Source: Vibrio sp. CB1-14 (GTDB lineage Bacteria > Pseudomonadota > Gammaproteobacteria > Enterobacterales > Vibrionaceae). From it: a DNA stretch of 64,000 bases. Shown piece by piece: positions 37,008-47,976 of this stretch. The notes beneath the pieces are model-generated. The model did no database searches and was not told the DNA's origin. It worked only from the letters and a program-made list of their open reading frames with translations. The position numbers were made by a program, and so were the translations under genes. The stretch lies in NCBI RefSeq assembly GCF_040412085.2, contig NZ_CP115920.1:1054001-1118000 (forward strand), written 5' to 3'. Position 1 is the first letter of the stretch. Every line of letters starts with the position of its first letter.

Positions 37008-38830
37008 ACAGGCTTCCTTGTGGATGTTTTGGCGGGTTGATTGGATGCTTTTATAGATTGTAGAAACGGTAGCTCGACGCTAAAGCGCGCGCCACCAAGA
37101 GCGGACTCGCTCACATGGATGTGTCCATCGAGGTTGTGAATAATTTGCTGTGAGATCGAAAGCCCAAGCCCTAAGCCGTTTTCTTTGGTGGTGTAAAAAG
37201 GCTCAAACAGGGTTGGCGAGGAGTAATCGGCCAGTCCCGAGCCAGAATCGTCAACATGGATCATGACTGCCGAATCGGTGAGCTCTATAGTTAAATTTAA
37301 CCGCTTTTCGGTGCAATTCTCCATCGCTTGCATGGCATTGGTCATTAGATTGATCAGCACTTGTTCAAGTTGAATTGGGTTGATGAGGACTAGGATATCT
37401 TGCTGATCGACGACGCAATCCAGTTTAACCTGATGGCTCTTAAGCTGCGGTTGGATAAGCTCAATAGTCGAAAACACCACGGGCGCCAATTTCACTTCAC
37501 TAAGTTCATTGGCATCACTGCGTCTGGCAAAGGATTTGAGCTGCTGACTGATCTTGGCCATTCGCTCGGTAAGGGCAACAATACGGCTAAGGTTATCTTT
37601 AGCTCGATCGACTTTGTGTTTGTCGATAAAGCGCTGACCATTTTCAGCAAAGCTGCGGATAGCGGCGAGTGGATTGTTAAGCTCATGGCTAATGCTGGCC
37701 GACATCTGCCCTAGCACCGCCAGTTTGGCTGCTTGAACCAACTCATCTTGAGCTTGTCGAAGCGCTTTTTCGGTTTTGACACGCTCATCAATTTCTACAT
37801 GTAACTTCGCTGTTCTTTCCATCACTTGAAATTCAAGTTTTTGCTTCGCTTCTGCTTGCAGTTGCTCGATTTGCCTGTGGCGGTAGCGGCGATTTTCGGC
37901 AAGGGCGACGAACAGATAGATTGAAATAAACACCAAAGCCAGCACGCTGATAAAACCGAACAGGTCGACGTAGAGCGCAGATAGTGGCGTCAGCACGCGC
38001 AGTATCAGATTGGGAATCCCAGACTCCCGTTGAGTGGCTAAGTAGTGCTTAGTAAAGAGGTTCCCTTTGGGATTGGTAAGCAAGGTAGTGCTTGCCAACA
38101 GGTCACCTTGAAAGCCGAGGCTTTTGATATGGGTTTGCAGATATTGTCTAGAGTCTCGGACGGTGGTGAGTGTGTCTTCGTCAATATTCGTTAGGCTGTT
38201 AAATAGCCACTCAGAGTCGCTAGACATAAACACAATGTTGTTGCTATCGGTGGCCACGTAAATGCTGGTGTCGCTTTGCCAACTTCGCTCAATGGAAGAG
38301 AGATCCATTTTCACCACGACCACGCCGATGTGGTCTGCGGCATAAGTTACGGGAAACGAGTAATAGTATCCTCTCTGTCCTGAAGTAGAACCCAGCGCAA
38401 AGTAGGCGCTCTGTTTGCCTTCAATCGCATATTGAAAATAAGGGCGAAAAGCAAAGTTCTTGCCGACAAAGGAATGGGGAAGGTTCCAGTTACTCGAAGC
38501 GATAGTGTTACCGTAGCGGTCTAGCAGGTATGTGTCGGAGGCAAGAATGATTTTGTTCGCTTGCTGCAGGTAACGATTGGTCACTTCAATTTGAGCCGAG
38601 TTATTGGGTGCTTGCAATGCATCGACTAACTCTTTGTCTTGAGACAAAAGTTGGGGAATATGACGGTATTTGTCGAGCTTGCTATCTATTGTTTCAACAA
38701 AGCGATTGAGCCAGTTTTGATGCTGTAATTGCATCGTCTCTAAGCTGTGATGCCAGTACCAATGCCCCGCTGCAGTGGAGATAAAAACAAACAGCGCTAT
38801 AAAGCTCACTAAAATTCGTTTTAATCGCAT
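37004..38830 (-). CDS. dctB: C4-dicarboxylate sensor histidine kinase DctB
   Basis: A 608-residue membrane kinase from ATG 38830, chosen because GAGGT lies just upstream; an ATG at 38854 would add eight residues. Two membrane helices (near residues 8-24 and 280-302) bracket a large periplasmic double-Cache-type sensor domain. A coiled linker, the H-box SASISHELNNPLAAI and an ATP-binding domain (NLMTNAMQAM, GLGLGLSISQQI) follow. It phosphorylates DctD in response to dicarboxylates. Confidence 0.94.
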   Translation of the reverse strand: MRLKRILVSFIALFVFISTAAGHWYWHHSLETMQLQHQNWLNRFVETIDSKLDKYRHIPQLLSQDKELVDALQAPNNSAQIEVTNRYLQQANKIILASDTYLLDRYGNTIASSNWNLPHSFVGKNFAFRPYFQYAIEGKQSAYFALGSTSGQRGYYYSFPVTYAADHIGVVVVKMDLSSIERSWQSDTSIYVATDSNNIVFMSSDSEWLFNSLTNIDEDTLTTVRDSRQYLQTHIKSLGFQGDLLASTTLLTNPKGNLFTKHYLATQRESGIPNLILRVLTPLSALYVDLFGFISVLALVFISIYLFVALAENRRYRHRQIEQLQAEAKQKLEFQVMERTAKLHVEIDERVKTEKALRQAQDELVQAAKLAVLGQMSASISHELNNPLAAIRSFAENGQRFIDKHKVDRAKDNLSRIVALTERMAKISQQLKSFARRSDANELSEVKLAPVVFSTIELIQPQLKSHQVKLDCVVDQQDILVLINPIQLEQVLINLMTNAMQAMENCTEKRLNLTIELTDSAVMIHVDDSGSGLADYSSPTLFEPFYTTKENGLGLGLSISQQIIHNLDGHIHVSESALGGARFSVELPFLQSIKASNQPAKTSTRKPV

Positions 38831-39205
38831 GAAACTACCTCTACAGCCTAACACCTATAGGTTAACGAATATGACTAACTTGTGGCGAAAAAGTTATGAA
38901 TTCTGAGAGGTGGAAAAGCTGCAAAACAGGAGCAAGATCTCTTTTTTAGTCTTTCACTAAAAAAAGCCCTTCAATCTCTTGAAAAAGACGATATTGTCCC
39001 CATTTCAATGTGGACTTGGGAGAAAACAGCAATGATTTCCCAATTCTTTGAGTAATTAGCGACAAAAGCGTCGATTGACCCGACTTCGACTCGACAGGGT
39101 AGGTGGAGATCGCTAGAATGTCGCGTCTGAAATTTTGTCCTGAGACTAATCAGAGATGCCTTTAAGTTGACCCGTTCAGCATGACGAAGACGTCACTCAT
39201 TAGTC

Positions 39206-39354
39206 CGATAACCAAAGCAAGGTGCTCTATAAAGTGCCGCTGACTGGTTATCGATGCTCATTTTAAAGAAGTACCTTTGGGTACTAACAAGGATGAAGCG
39301 GAAATATCTTAGAGATATTGACGCTCATACGCTCAGCCAACACTGAGCCAAACT
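39206..39354 (+). promoter_or_regulatory. Structured leader upstream of tig
   Basis: The 536 bases between dctB and tig (38831-39366) hold no gene. The last third is rich in perfect hairpins: CGATAACCA / TGGTTATCG (39206-39214 with 39245-39253), AGTACC / GGTACT (39270-39285), AATATCT / AGATATT (39303-39319) and GCTCAG / CTGAGC (39331-39348). A ribosome binding site (GAGG) follows just before the tig ATG. The role is unknown; a long structured 5' untranslated region or a small RNA are the options. Confidence 0.5.
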
Positions 39355-39366
39355 GAGGTTTATACA

Positions 39367-40671
39367 ATGCAAGTTACTGTTGAAACTCTAGAGGGCCTAG
39401 AGCGCCGTCTAAACATTACTGTTCCTGCTGCTAACATCGAAGACGCAGTGACAGCTGAACTACGCAACATCGCGAAAAACCGTCGTTTCGATGGTTTCCG
39501 TAAAGGCAAAGTGCCAATGAAGATGGTTGCTAAAATGTACGGCCAAGCAGTACGTCAAGACGTGATGGGTGAAGTTATGCAACGTCACTTCATCGAAGCA
39601 ATCGTTTCTGAAAAAATCAATCCAGCAGGTGCACCAACTTTCGCTCCTGTTGAGAACGAAGCTGGTAAAGATCTAGTATTCACTGCAACTTTCGAAGTGT
39701 ACCCAGAAGTAGAACTTAAGGGTCTAGAGAGCGTTGTTGTTGAAAAACCAACGACTGAAGTACAAGACGCAGACGTTGAAGAGATGATCGAAACTCTACG
39801 TAAGCAACAAGCATCTTGGACTGACGTTGAAGAAGCTGCTGAAGACGGCAAGCGTGTAACTATCGACTTCACTGGCTCTATCGACGGTGAAGAGTTCGAA
39901 GGCGGTAAAGCTGAGAACTTCCCACTAGAGATGGGCGCTGGTCGCATGATCCCAGGTTTCGAAGACGGTATCCAAGGTAAGACTGCGGGTATGGAATTCG
40001 AAATCGACGTAAACTTCCCAGAAGATTACCACGCTGAAAACCTAAAAGGTAAAGCGGCTAAGTTCCTAATCAAAGTGATCAAGGTTGAAGCTCAAGAACT
40101 ACCAGAAATCAACGACGAGTTCGTTGCTAAGTTCGGTGTTGTTGAAGGTGGCGTTGACGCTCTTAAAGCAGAAGTTCGCAAGAACATGGAGCGCGAGCTT
40201 AAGCAAGCAATCAAGAACCGCATCAAAGAGCAAGCTCTTGACGGTCTAGTTAAAGAGAACGACATCGACGTTCCTGCTGCGCTAATCGATCAAGAAATCG
40301 GTGCACTACGTCAGCAAGCTGCACAACGCTTCGGCGGCAACCCAGAAGCAGCTGCACAGCTTCCACGTGAGCTATTCGAAGAGCAAGCTAAGCGCCGCGT
40401 AGTGGTTGGTCTTCTTCTAGGTGAAGTGATCAAGTCTGAAGGGCTAGAAGCTAGCGATGAGAAAGTGAAAGAGCTTATCTCTGAAATGGCAACGGCATAC
40501 GAAGATCCATCAGAAGTTATCGCTTACTACGAGCAAAACGAGCAAATGATGAACAACATGCGCAACGTTGCACTAGAAGAGCAAGCGATCGACGCGATCC
40601 TAGCTAAAGCACAGGTTTCTGACAAAGAAGTTAGCTTCAACGAGCTAATGAACCAACAGCCTGCAGCGTAA
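39367..40671 (+). CDS. tig: Trigger factor (ribosome-associated chaperone)
   Basis: Trigger factor binds nascent chains at the ribosome exit. The 434-residue product has the ribosome-docking signature GFRKGKVP near residue 45, the FKBP-type prolyl isomerase domain ([32 protein letters not shown]) at about 160-240, and a helical C-terminal substrate cradle. Strongly biased codon use suggests high expression. First of the tig-clpP-clpX-lon block. Confidence 0.98.
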   Translation: MQVTVETLEGLERRLNITVPAANIEDAVTAELRNIAKNRRFDGFRKGKVPMKMVAKMYGQAVRQDVMGEVMQRHFIEAIVSEKINPAGAPTFAPVENEAGKDLVFTATFEVYPEVELKGLESVVVEKPTTEVQDADVEEMIETLRKQQASWTDVEEAAEDGKRVTIDFTGSIDGEEFEGGKAENFPLEMGAGRMIPGFEDGIQGKTAGMEFEIDVNFPEDYHAENLKGKAAKFLIKVIKVEAQELPEINDEFVAKFGVVEGGVDALKAEVRKNMERELKQAIKNRIKEQALDGLVKENDIDVPAALIDQEIGALRQQAAQRFGGNPEAAAQLPRELFEEQAKRRVVVGLLLGEVIKSEGLEASDEKVKELISEMATAYEDPSEVIAYYEQNEQMMNNMRNVALEEQAIDAILAKAQVSDKEVSFNELMNQQPAA

Positions 40672-40723
40672 TAAGCAATATCTTGTATAGAAGGTTGACT
40701 TAGAGTCGACTTCTCTGCTAACA

Positions 40724-40755
40724 ATGGTCCGTATGATGTTTATCATCCGGGCCAT
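40724..40755 (+). terminator. Hairpin between tig and clpP
   Basis: ATGGTCCGTATGAT and ATCATCCGGGCCAT form a 14-bp stem with one wobble and one mismatch around GTTT, followed by TTATTTTA. The tail is weak for a terminator, so partial read-through into clpP is likely. Confidence 0.6.
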
Positions 40756-40776
40756 TTATTTTAGGGACATAAGAAT

Positions 40777-41400
40777 ATGAGCTACCAAGAAAAAAATGCA
40801 ATGTCGCCAATTATGAACGCGCTAGTACCTATGGTGGTTGAACAAACTTCCCGTGGCGAACGCTCTTACGATATTTATTCGCGACTACTAAAAGAACGAA
40901 TCATTTTCTTGACTGGTCAAGTGGAAGACAACATGGCGAACCTCATCGTCGCCCAAATGCTTTTCCTAGAATCAGAAAATCCTGACAAAGATATTTTCCT
41001 TTACATCAACTCACCAGGCGGCAGTGTTACTGCGGGTATGTCTATCTACGACACCATGCAGTTCATCAAGCCTAACGTCAGCACGCTATGTACTGGTCAA
41101 GCATGCTCGATGGGTGCTTTCCTACTTGCTGGTGGTGCGCCAGGTAAACGCTTTGCGCTACCAAACTCTCGCGTAATGATTCACCAACCACTTGGTGGTT
41201 TCCAAGGTCAGGCGTCAGACATTCAGATCCACGCGCAAGAGATCCTGACAATCAAAGAGAAGCTAAACAAACTTCTTGCTGAGCACTCGGGTCAACCAAT
41301 CGAAGTGGTTGAAAAAGATACTGACCGTGACAACTTCATGTCAGCGGCTCAAGCAGCTGAATACGGTATTATCGACGAAGTTTTAACCCATCGCGGTTAA
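40777..41400 (+). CDS. clpP: ATP-dependent Clp protease proteolytic subunit
   Basis: ClpP forms the double-heptamer protease chamber served by ClpX and ClpA. The 207-residue product has the catalytic triad Ser111 (GQACSMGAF), His136 (MIHQPLGG) and Asp185 (DTDRDNF). A short N-terminal propeptide is expected before the mature ALVPMV region. It lies 123 bases before clpX. Confidence 0.98.
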   Translation: MSYQEKNAMSPIMNALVPMVVEQTSRGERSYDIYSRLLKERIIFLTGQVEDNMANLIVAQMLFLESENPDKDIFLYINSPGGSVTAGMSIYDTMQFIKPNVSTLCTGQACSMGAFLLAGGAPGKRFALPNSRVMIHQPLGGFQGQASDIQIHAQEILTIKEKLNKLLAEHSGQPIEVVEKDTDRDNFMSAAQAAEYGIIDEVLTHRG

Positions 41401-41523
41401 CCCGTCATCGTTTGAGTGAAATAAGACTGGATTGCTGCCCTTGAAAAATGAATTCTCGGGCGCAATATAGTCTAAATTGATATACACTCAAAACATAGAA
41501 AGTAAAGGCTAAGAGGTTAGCGA

Positions 41524-42804
41524 ATGACAGATAAAAGCAAAGAGGGCGGTAGCGGTAAACTGTTGTACTGCTCTTTCTGTGGTAAAAGTCAGCACGAAGT
41601 TCGCAAGCTAATCGCAGGTCCGTCTGTTTACATTTGCGATGAATGCGTTGATTTATGCAACGACATTATCCGTGAAGAAATCAAAGATGTGCTGCCGAAG
41701 AAGGAATCTGAAGCGTTGCCAACGCCAAGAGACATTCGCGCGCACCTAGACGATTACGTAATCGGTCAAGACTATGCGAAGAAAGTTCTCTCTGTTGCCG
41801 TGTACAACCATTACAAGCGCTTGCGCAATGGTGATACAACGGCTGACGGTGTTGAACTCGGTAAGAGTAACATCCTTCTTATCGGTCCAACGGGTAGTGG
41901 TAAAACGCTACTTGCTGAGACGCTTGCACGTTTCCTTGATGTTCCATTCACTATGGCCGACGCAACAACACTAACCGAAGCCGGTTATGTTGGTGAAGAC
42001 GTAGAAAACATCATTCAGAAACTACTGCAAAAGTGCGACTACGACGTAGCAAAAGCAGAGCGTGGCATCGTTTATATCGATGAAATCGATAAGATCTCAC
42101 GTAAGGCTGAAAACCCGTCAATCACACGTGATGTGTCTGGCGAAGGTGTTCAGCAAGCACTACTTAAACTGGTTGAAGGTACTATCGCTTCTGTACCACC
42201 TCAAGGTGGTCGTAAGCATCCACAGCAAGAGTTCTTGCAAGTGGACACGTCTAAAATCTTATTTATCTGTGGCGGTGCGTTTGCCGGCCTAGATAAAGTG
42301 ATTGACCAACGTGTAGCGACAGGTACGGGTATTGGCTTTGGCGCGGAAGTTCGCTCTAAAGACGAAACCAAAACCGTTGGTGAGCTATTCACTCAAGTAG
42401 AGCCAGAAGATTTGGTGAAATACGGCCTTATCCCTGAGTTCATTGGACGTCTTCCGGTCACAACGACCCTGACTGAACTTGATGAAGATGCACTTATCCA
42501 AATCCTAAACGAGCCTAAGAACGCCCTGACTAAGCAGTATGGCGCGTTGTTCGAGCTTGAAGGTGTTGAACTTGAGTTCCGCGAAGATGCACTGCGTGCT
42601 ATTGCTGCCAAGGCAATGGAGCGTAAAACAGGTGCTCGTGGCCTTCGTTCAATCCTTGAAGGCGTGCTTCTAGAAACCATGTATGAGCTACCATCGGCAA
42701 CCGATGTGAGCAAAGTGGTTATCGATGAAAGCGTGATAAATGGCGAGTCAGAACCGCTACTTATCTACACCAACAACGACAATCAAGTGGCAAGCGCAGA
42801 GTAA
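41524..42804 (+). CDS. clpX: ATP-dependent Clp protease ATP-binding subunit ClpX
   Basis: ClpX unfolds tagged proteins and feeds them to ClpP. The 426-residue product has an N-terminal zinc-binding domain ([16 protein letters not shown]), Walker A GPTGSGKT, Walker B VYIDEIDK, the pore loop GYVGEDV and a ClpP-docking IGF-type loop (TGIGFGAEV). A CTTGAAA sequence at 41440 resembles a heat-shock -35 box, but no clear -10 partner is seen. Confidence 0.98.
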   Translation: MTDKSKEGGSGKLLYCSFCGKSQHEVRKLIAGPSVYICDECVDLCNDIIREEIKDVLPKKESEALPTPRDIRAHLDDYVIGQDYAKKVLSVAVYNHYKRLRNGDTTADGVELGKSNILLIGPTGSGKTLLAETLARFLDVPFTMADATTLTEAGYVGEDVENIIQKLLQKCDYDVAKAERGIVYIDEIDKISRKAENPSITRDVSGEGVQQALLKLVEGTIASVPPQGGRKHPQQEFLQVDTSKILFICGGAFAGLDKVIDQRVATGTGIGFGAEVRSKDETKTVGELFTQVEPEDLVKYGLIPEFIGRLPVTTTLTELDEDALIQILNEPKNALTKQYGALFELEGVELEFREDALRAIAAKAMERKTGARGLRSILEGVLLETMYELPSATDVSKVVIDESVINGESEPLLIYTNNDNQVASAE

Positions 42805-42820
42805 TTTGCCAAGTTCACTC

Positions 42821-42849
42821 AAAAAGGAGGTATTGATTACCTCCTTTTT
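42821..42849 (+). terminator. Rho-independent terminator after clpX
   Basis: AAAAAGGAGGTA, loop TTGAT, TACCTCCTTTTT with a further T-rich tail. Stem of 12 bp including the A-T flank. Confidence 0.92.
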
Positions 42850-42860
42850 TTATTTTCTTT

Positions 42861-42889
42861 ATTGAATCCAACGATTACGCCCCCATATA
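42861..42889 (+). promoter_or_regulatory. Heat-shock (sigma-32) promoter of lon
   Basis: ATTGAAT (-35 like) at 42861-42867 and CCCCATATA (-10, matching CCCCATNT) at 42881-42889 are 13 bases apart. It lies about 35 bases before the lon ATG, right after the clpX terminator, and fits the known heat-shock control of lon. Confidence 0.72.
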
Positions 42890-42922
42890 CTGAAAATAAT
42901 ACTAAGCGGAAGAGAGAATAAT

Positions 42923-45274
42923 ATGAACTTGGAACGTTCCGAGCGTATAGAAATCCCGGTATTGCCTCTGCGCGACGTTGTGGTTTACCCACACATGGTG
43001 ATTCCTTTGTTTGTTGGCCGCGAAAAGTCGATCAGCTGTTTAGAAGCTGCGATGGACAATGACAAGCAAGTACTCCTAGTAGCTCAAAAAGAAGCAGATA
43101 CTGAAGAGCCAAAAATTGATGACCTGTACACTACAGGTACAGTGGCGACGATTCTACAGCTGCTCAAGTTGCCTGACGGTACAGTGAAGGTACTGGTTGA
43201 GGGTCAACAACGAGCGAACATCAGCAGCTACCGTGACGAAGACTTTTTTGTTGCGGATGCAGAATTCCTAATTACTCCTGAACTTGAAGAGCGTGAAGAA
43301 GAAGTCATTGTGCGCAGCGCGATTGACCAATTCGAAGGCTTTATCAAGCTCAACAAAAAAATCCCACCAGAAGTGCTCACCTCTCTGGGTGGAATTGATG
43401 AAGCAGCGCGTCTTGCAGACACCATCGCAGCACATATGCCATTAAAACTTGCTGACAAACAGCAAGTGCTTGAGCTACTTGATGTGACTGAGCGTCTCGA
43501 GTTCTTGATGGGGCAAATGGAATCTGAAATCGACTTACTTCAAGTTGAAAAGAGAATCCGCGGCCGCGTTAAGAAGCAGATGGAGAAATCTCAGCGCGAG
43601 TACTACTTGAATGAGCAAATGAAGGCTATCCAGAAAGAGCTGGGTGACCTTGATGATGCGCCAGATGAGTTCGAGACGCTAAAAGCGAAAATCGAAGAAT
43701 CAAAAATGCCGGCGGAAGCAAAAGAGAAGACAGAACAAGAGCTGCAGAAGCTTAAGATGATGTCTCCTATGTCAGCGGAAGCAACCGTGGTTCGCAGTTA
43801 CATCGATTGGATGGTAGGCGTACCGTGGGCGAAGCGCTCTAAGGTTAAGAAAAACCTCGCTAAAGCAGAAGAAGTACTGAATGAAGACCACTACGGTCTA
43901 GAGCGCGTGAAAGAGCGCATCCTTGAGTACTTAGCGGTTCAAAACCGCATTAACAAGCTTAAAGGCCCAATCCTTTGTCTTGTTGGTCCTCCAGGTGTAG
44001 GTAAGACTTCTCTAGGTCGCTCTATTGCAGCCGCAACAGGTCGTAAGTACGTTCGTATGGCGCTTGGCGGCGTGCGTGATGAAGCGGAAATCCGTGGTCA
44101 CCGTCGTACCTATATCGGCTCTATGCCCGGTAAGCTGATTCAGAAAATGTCGAAAGTGGGTGTTAAGAACCCGCTGTTCCTGCTTGATGAAATCGATAAG
44201 ATGTCATCGGATATGCGTGGCGACCCTTCATCTGCTCTGCTTGAGGTTCTAGATCCAGAACAAAACAATGCCTTTAACGATCACTACCTTGAGGTGGATT
44301 ACGATCTGTCTGACGTCATGTTTGTGGCGACGTCGAACTCGATGAACATCCCTGGCCCTCTTCTAGACCGTATGGAAGTGATTCGTCTGTCAGGTTATAC
44401 CGAAGACGAGAAGCTTAACATTGCAACGCGTCACCTTGTATCGAAACAGGTACAACGCAATGGTCTGAAGCCGCACGAGATTGAAATTGAAGACTCTGCG
44501 ATCATCGGCATCATCCGTTACTACACTCGCGAAGCGGGCGTACGTAGCCTAGAGCGTGAAATCTCGAAGATCTGTCGTAAAGCGGTGAAGAACATCCTGC
44601 TTGACCCAGCACTGAAGAAAGAGACGGTCAACCAAGACAATCTGAAAGAATATCTTGGCGTACAGCGCTTCGACTACGGCAAAGCTGATGACAGCAATCG
44701 TATTGGTCAGGTGACTGGCCTCGCCTGGACAGAAGTAGGCGGCGACTTACTGACTATCGAAACAGAATCGATGGTTGGTAAAGGCAAGCTAACGCAAACG
44801 GGCTCACTTGGCGACGTGATGCAAGAGTCTATTCAGGCTGCGATGACGGTCGTTCGTTCTCGCGCTGAAAAGCTAGGTATCAACACTGACTTTTACGAGA
44901 AGCGTGATATCCACGTACACGTACCAGAGGGTGCAACACCTAAAGATGGCCCAAGTGCGGGTATCGCTATGTGTACCGCGCTGGTTTCAAGCTTGACGGG
45001 TAATCCAGTGAAAGCAGAAGTGGCGATGACAGGTGAAATCACCTTGCGCGGCGAAGTACTGCCAATTGGTGGCTTGAAAGAGAAGCTGCTTGCTGCACAC
45101 CGCGGTGGTATCAAAACCGTGTTGATTCCAAAGGACAATGAACGTGATCTAGAAGAAATTCCTGACAACGTAATTGCTGATTTGAAGGTAATTCCTGTTC
45201 AATGGATCGACGAAGTTCTTGAGGTAGCACTTGAGCGAGCACCGCTTGGAGCGGCGTTTGAGCCTGTAAAATAG
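42923..45274 (+). CDS. lon: ATP-dependent protease Lon
   Basis: Lon degrades misfolded and regulatory proteins. The 783-residue product has the usual layout: an N-terminal LON substrate domain ([20 protein letters not shown]), a coiled region, the AAA+ module (Walker [10 protein letters not shown], Walker [10 protein letters not shown]) and the protease domain with Ser678 in PKDGPSAG and the partner Lys in GLKEKLLAA. Behind a sigma-32 promoter. Confidence 0.98.
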   Translation: MNLERSERIEIPVLPLRDVVVYPHMVIPLFVGREKSISCLEAAMDNDKQVLLVAQKEADTEEPKIDDLYTTGTVATILQLLKLPDGTVKVLVEGQQRANISSYRDEDFFVADAEFLITPELEEREEEVIVRSAIDQFEGFIKLNKKIPPEVLTSLGGIDEAARLADTIAAHMPLKLADKQQVLELLDVTERLEFLMGQMESEIDLLQVEKRIRGRVKKQMEKSQREYYLNEQMKAIQKELGDLDDAPDEFETLKAKIEESKMPAEAKEKTEQELQKLKMMSPMSAEATVVRSYIDWMVGVPWAKRSKVKKNLAKAEEVLNEDHYGLERVKERILEYLAVQNRINKLKGPILCLVGPPGVGKTSLGRSIAAATGRKYVRMALGGVRDEAEIRGHRRTYIGSMPGKLIQKMSKVGVKNPLFLLDEIDKMSSDMRGDPSSALLEVLDPEQNNAFNDHYLEVDYDLSDVMFVATSNSMNIPGPLLDRMEVIRLSGYTEDEKLNIATRHLVSKQVQRNGLKPHEIEIEDSAIIGIIRYYTREAGVRSLEREISKICRKAVKNILLDPALKKETVNQDNLKEYLGVQRFDYGKADDSNRIGQVTGLAWTEVGGDLLTIETESMVGKGKLTQTGSLGDVMQESIQAAMTVVRSRAEKLGINTDFYEKRDIHVHVPEGATPKDGPSAGIAMCTALVSSLTGNPVKAEVAMTGEITLRGEVLPIGGLKEKLLAAHRGGIKTVLIPKDNERDLEEIPDNVIADLKVIPVQWIDEVLEVALERAPLGAAFEPVK

Positions 45275-45304
45275 TGATGTGCCCCAAATTTAGCTAAAAG
45301 AAAT

Positions 45305-45341
45305 ACGCTGATAAGTAAAAAAAGCTTGTCAGCGTTTTTTT
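45305..45341 (+). terminator. Rho-independent terminator after lon
   Basis: ACGCTGATAAG and CTTGTCAGCGT (one wobble) with loop TAAAAAAAG, then a seven-T run. Confidence 0.9.
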
Positions 45342-45467
45342 GTGGCACTAACTTTAGCTATGTAACTCTGAAGCCCTTGATGGACAAGGCTTGGAGTCTT
45401 TAACTACGAGAATGGAACTAACGTTACCTTTAAAAATAATAATTGGGTAACAGAAAGGGGAAACACA

Positions 45468-45740
45468 GTGAACAAAACACAATTAGTGGAAAAAATCGCA
45501 GAAAACGCAGATCTATCTAAAGCTTCAGCTGGTCGTGCACTAGACGCTTTCATCGAAGCAGTTAGCACTACTCTAGAAGAAGGTGATCAAGTGGCTCTAG
45601 TTGGCTTTGGTACATTCAGCGTACGTACTCGTGCTGCTCGTACTGGTCGTAACCCAAAAACTGGCGAAGAGATCCAAATCTCTGAAGCTAAAGTTCCTGC
45701 ATTCAAGGCGGGTAAAGCGCTTAAAGACGCTTGTAACTAA
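45468..45740 (+). CDS. hupB: HU DNA-binding protein, beta subunit
   Basis: HU is a nucleoid-bending protein. The 90-residue product matches HU-beta ([53 protein letters not shown]). The start is GTG, behind AAAGGGGA; a non-ATG start on so highly expressed a gene is notable. It follows lon as in E. coli and precedes ppiD. Confidence 0.97.
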   Translation: MNKTQLVEKIAENADLSKASAGRALDAFIEAVSTTLEEGDQVALVGFGTFSVRTRAARTGRNPKTGEEIQISEAKVPAFKAGKALKDACN

Positions 45741-45837
45741 TCTTTTGTTGCAGTTGGTTGTAAATCTTGGATTGACTGCACAAAAATTAAGCTTTCAACA
45801 AGCTTGATCGACAAATAAAGTCGAACCTTTTTTAAAT

Positions 45838-45860
45838 ATGCGCATCTTACTGATGCGCAT
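45838..45860 (+). terminator. Rho-independent terminator after hupB
   Basis: ATGCGCATC, loop TTACT, GATGCGCAT, then TTCTTTTTCT. It separates hupB from ppiD. Confidence 0.9.
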
Positions 45861-45925
45861 TTCTTTTTCTGATATTATCCCATGCAGTTGAAGATAACCC
45901 TTCCTTTCTGGAGAGTAATAAAATT

Positions 45926-47785
45926 ATGATGGAGCGAATTCGCGAGGGCGTGAATAGCATCGCGGTTAAAATTATCTTAGGACTCATTATTTTGTCTTTT
46001 GTGTTTGCAGGTGTTGGCAGCTATATCGCTGGCGGTATCGGTAACACAGCTGCCAAAGTGGGTAATGTTGAGATCGGTCGTGGCGAGTTTGAGCAGGCGT
46101 ATCAAAACGAGCGTAATCGTATGCAGTCGCAAATGGGCGAGTACTTCTCGACTCTACTTGGCGACCCAAGCTATGTCGCTTCTTTCCGTAAATCGGTACT
46201 CGATCGCATGATCGACGATGTGCTCATTGAGCAACACGCGGAATCTCTAGGTCTTCGCATCAGCGATTCTCAAATTCGTACTATGATGCTTGAAATGCCG
46301 CAGTTTCAAAACGACGGCAAATTTGACTCAGAACTTTACCAAGCAACGCTACGTCGTGCCGGTTTCACTGCTGACAGCTTTGCAGAATACCTTCGTCGTG
46401 ACCTAGTGCGTAGCCAATTGCTAAGCGCACTTCAAGGCAGCGAATTCACATTGCCAAGTGAAATTGAAACACAAGGCAAACTGCTGACTCAAACACGTGA
46501 CATTAAAACTCTTACGCTATCGCTTGAAGAGTTTGCTAACAAAGCCGTGATTACAGACGAAGAAGTCCAGCAGTACTACCAAGAAAACCCTGCTCAATTT
46601 ACTCGCCCAGAGCAAGTAAAAGTATCTTACATCGAGCTATCAGCACAAGCGCTTAAAGACAGCGTAACAGTGACAGATGAAGATGTTACGCAATACTACG
46701 ATGAGCACCTAGATAAGTACTCGACGGATGAGCAACGTGAAGTTAGCCACATTCTTGTTCAAGGTGATGATGAAGCGAAAGCACAAGCTATCCTTGATGA
46801 GCTAAATGCAGGCGCAGACTTTGCAACGTTAGCGCAAGAAAAGTCTGAAGATATCGGCAGTGCTGAAGAAGGCGGTTCACTAGGTTGGATTGAACGTGAC
46901 GTTATGGATACTGCGTTCGAAGAAGCCGCATTTGCACTGGTTAACGTTGGCGATCGCACTGGTCTGGTTAAATCTGACTTCGGTTACCACATCATTCAAT
47001 TGGACGCGGTTAAAGCATCAGAATCTAAGCCACTTGCTGAAGTGAAAGCTGAGATTGTTGCTGAGCTTAAAGACCAAGTTGCGATTGATGAGTTCTACAG
47101 CCTGCAAAATGAGCTAGAGAAAGTCGCGTTCGAATACCCAGATTCATTGGATGACGCAGCAGAGGCCGTTAACCAGAAGGTGGTAACGACTGACTTTATC
47201 TCGCAAATCGATGCACCTGAAATCTTGAAGTCAGCGACAGTGATGCAAGCTATTCAATCACCAGAAGTGAAAGAAGATGGCCTGAACTCTGAAGTGATGG
47301 AAGTGGCTCCTGAGCACATCATTGTGGTTCGTGTTGACGACCTTCGCGAGCAAACTGTACTTCCTATCGAAGAGGTGCAAGAGCAAGTTGAAACTCAGCT
47401 AGCGAAAGTGAAAGGTGAGCAAGCGGCAATGGAACTTGGTGTTCAACTGGTTAATGAGCTTAAAGAAGGCATATCGGATGCGCTTAACGCAAACGGTCTA
47501 ACCTTTGGTGAGCTAGAAACTATCGATCGCAGTTCACCTCTAGCAGGTACTGTGTTCGCAATGTCTAAACCAGAAGAAGGTGCAGCAAGCTTCGCTCAAA
47601 CTAAAGACATGCAAGGCAATGTTGTTGTCGTTGAACTGAACAAAGTGATGTCAGATTACAACAGTGCTTACAACGAGCAAATTGGTGCACAGATGATTCG
47701 TGAGGCGACTCAGCAAGACATCAGCTCTGTGATTGCTATCCTACGCAGTAACACTGAAATTGAGTACTTCCTAGACGCTCAATAA
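45926..47785 (+). CDS. ppiD: Periplasmic chaperone / peptidyl-prolyl isomerase PpiD
   Basis: PpiD is anchored in the inner membrane near SecYEG and assists proteins leaving the translocon. The 619-residue product has one N-terminal membrane helix (about residues 14-36), a SurA-like N-domain, one parvulin domain at about 265-360 (EVSHILVQGDDEAKAQ, GGSLGWIERDVMDTAFEEA, FGYHIIQLD) and a helical C-terminal part. ATG 45926 and ATG 45929 are adjacent starts. Follows hupB as in E. coli. Confidence 0.96.
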   Translation: MMERIREGVNSIAVKIILGLIILSFVFAGVGSYIAGGIGNTAAKVGNVEIGRGEFEQAYQNERNRMQSQMGEYFSTLLGDPSYVASFRKSVLDRMIDDVLIEQHAESLGLRISDSQIRTMMLEMPQFQNDGKFDSELYQATLRRAGFTADSFAEYLRRDLVRSQLLSALQGSEFTLPSEIETQGKLLTQTRDIKTLTLSLEEFANKAVITDEEVQQYYQENPAQFTRPEQVKVSYIELSAQALKDSVTVTDEDVTQYYDEHLDKYSTDEQREVSHILVQGDDEAKAQAILDELNAGADFATLAQEKSEDIGSAEEGGSLGWIERDVMDTAFEEAAFALVNVGDRTGLVKSDFGYHIIQLDAVKASESKPLAEVKAEIVAELKDQVAIDEFYSLQNELEKVAFEYPDSLDDAAEAVNQKVVTTDFISQIDAPEILKSATVMQAIQSPEVKEDGLNSEVMEVAPEHIIVVRVDDLREQTVLPIEEVQEQVETQLAKVKGEQAAMELGVQLVNELKEGISDALNANGLTFGELETIDRSSPLAGTVFAMSKPEEGAASFAQTKDMQGNVVVVELNKVMSDYNSAYNEQIGAQMIREATQQDISSVIAILRSNTEIEYFLDAQ

Positions 47786-47870
47786 TCAGGTGCTCAGCTA
47801 TTACCAGCTCGGTAAGCTGAGACAGTATTAGTTCATTCACACTTGAATGTAACTGATAGTTCAATAATAA

Positions 47871-47899
47871 CGGACTGCTTATGCAGTCCGTTATAGTTT
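47871..47899 (+). terminator. Terminator after ppiD
   Basis: CGGACTGC, loop TTAT, GCAGTCCG, then TTATAGTTT. The T-run is interrupted. An ATG at 47881 within the loop is therefore not a real start for the next gene. Confidence 0.78.
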
Positions 47900-47976
47900 C
47901 ACCCTGTCAGACTTCCATCCAAATTCGCTTCCATTATGTTGGCTCACTCCTAAACCAACTACAAATAGGGACAATC

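Noticed and set aside
47881..47976. Longer N-terminus for the ComEA-like protein from ATG 47881
   Set aside because: That ATG lies in the loop of the ppiD terminator, and the extension precedes a normal signal peptide that starts at 47977.
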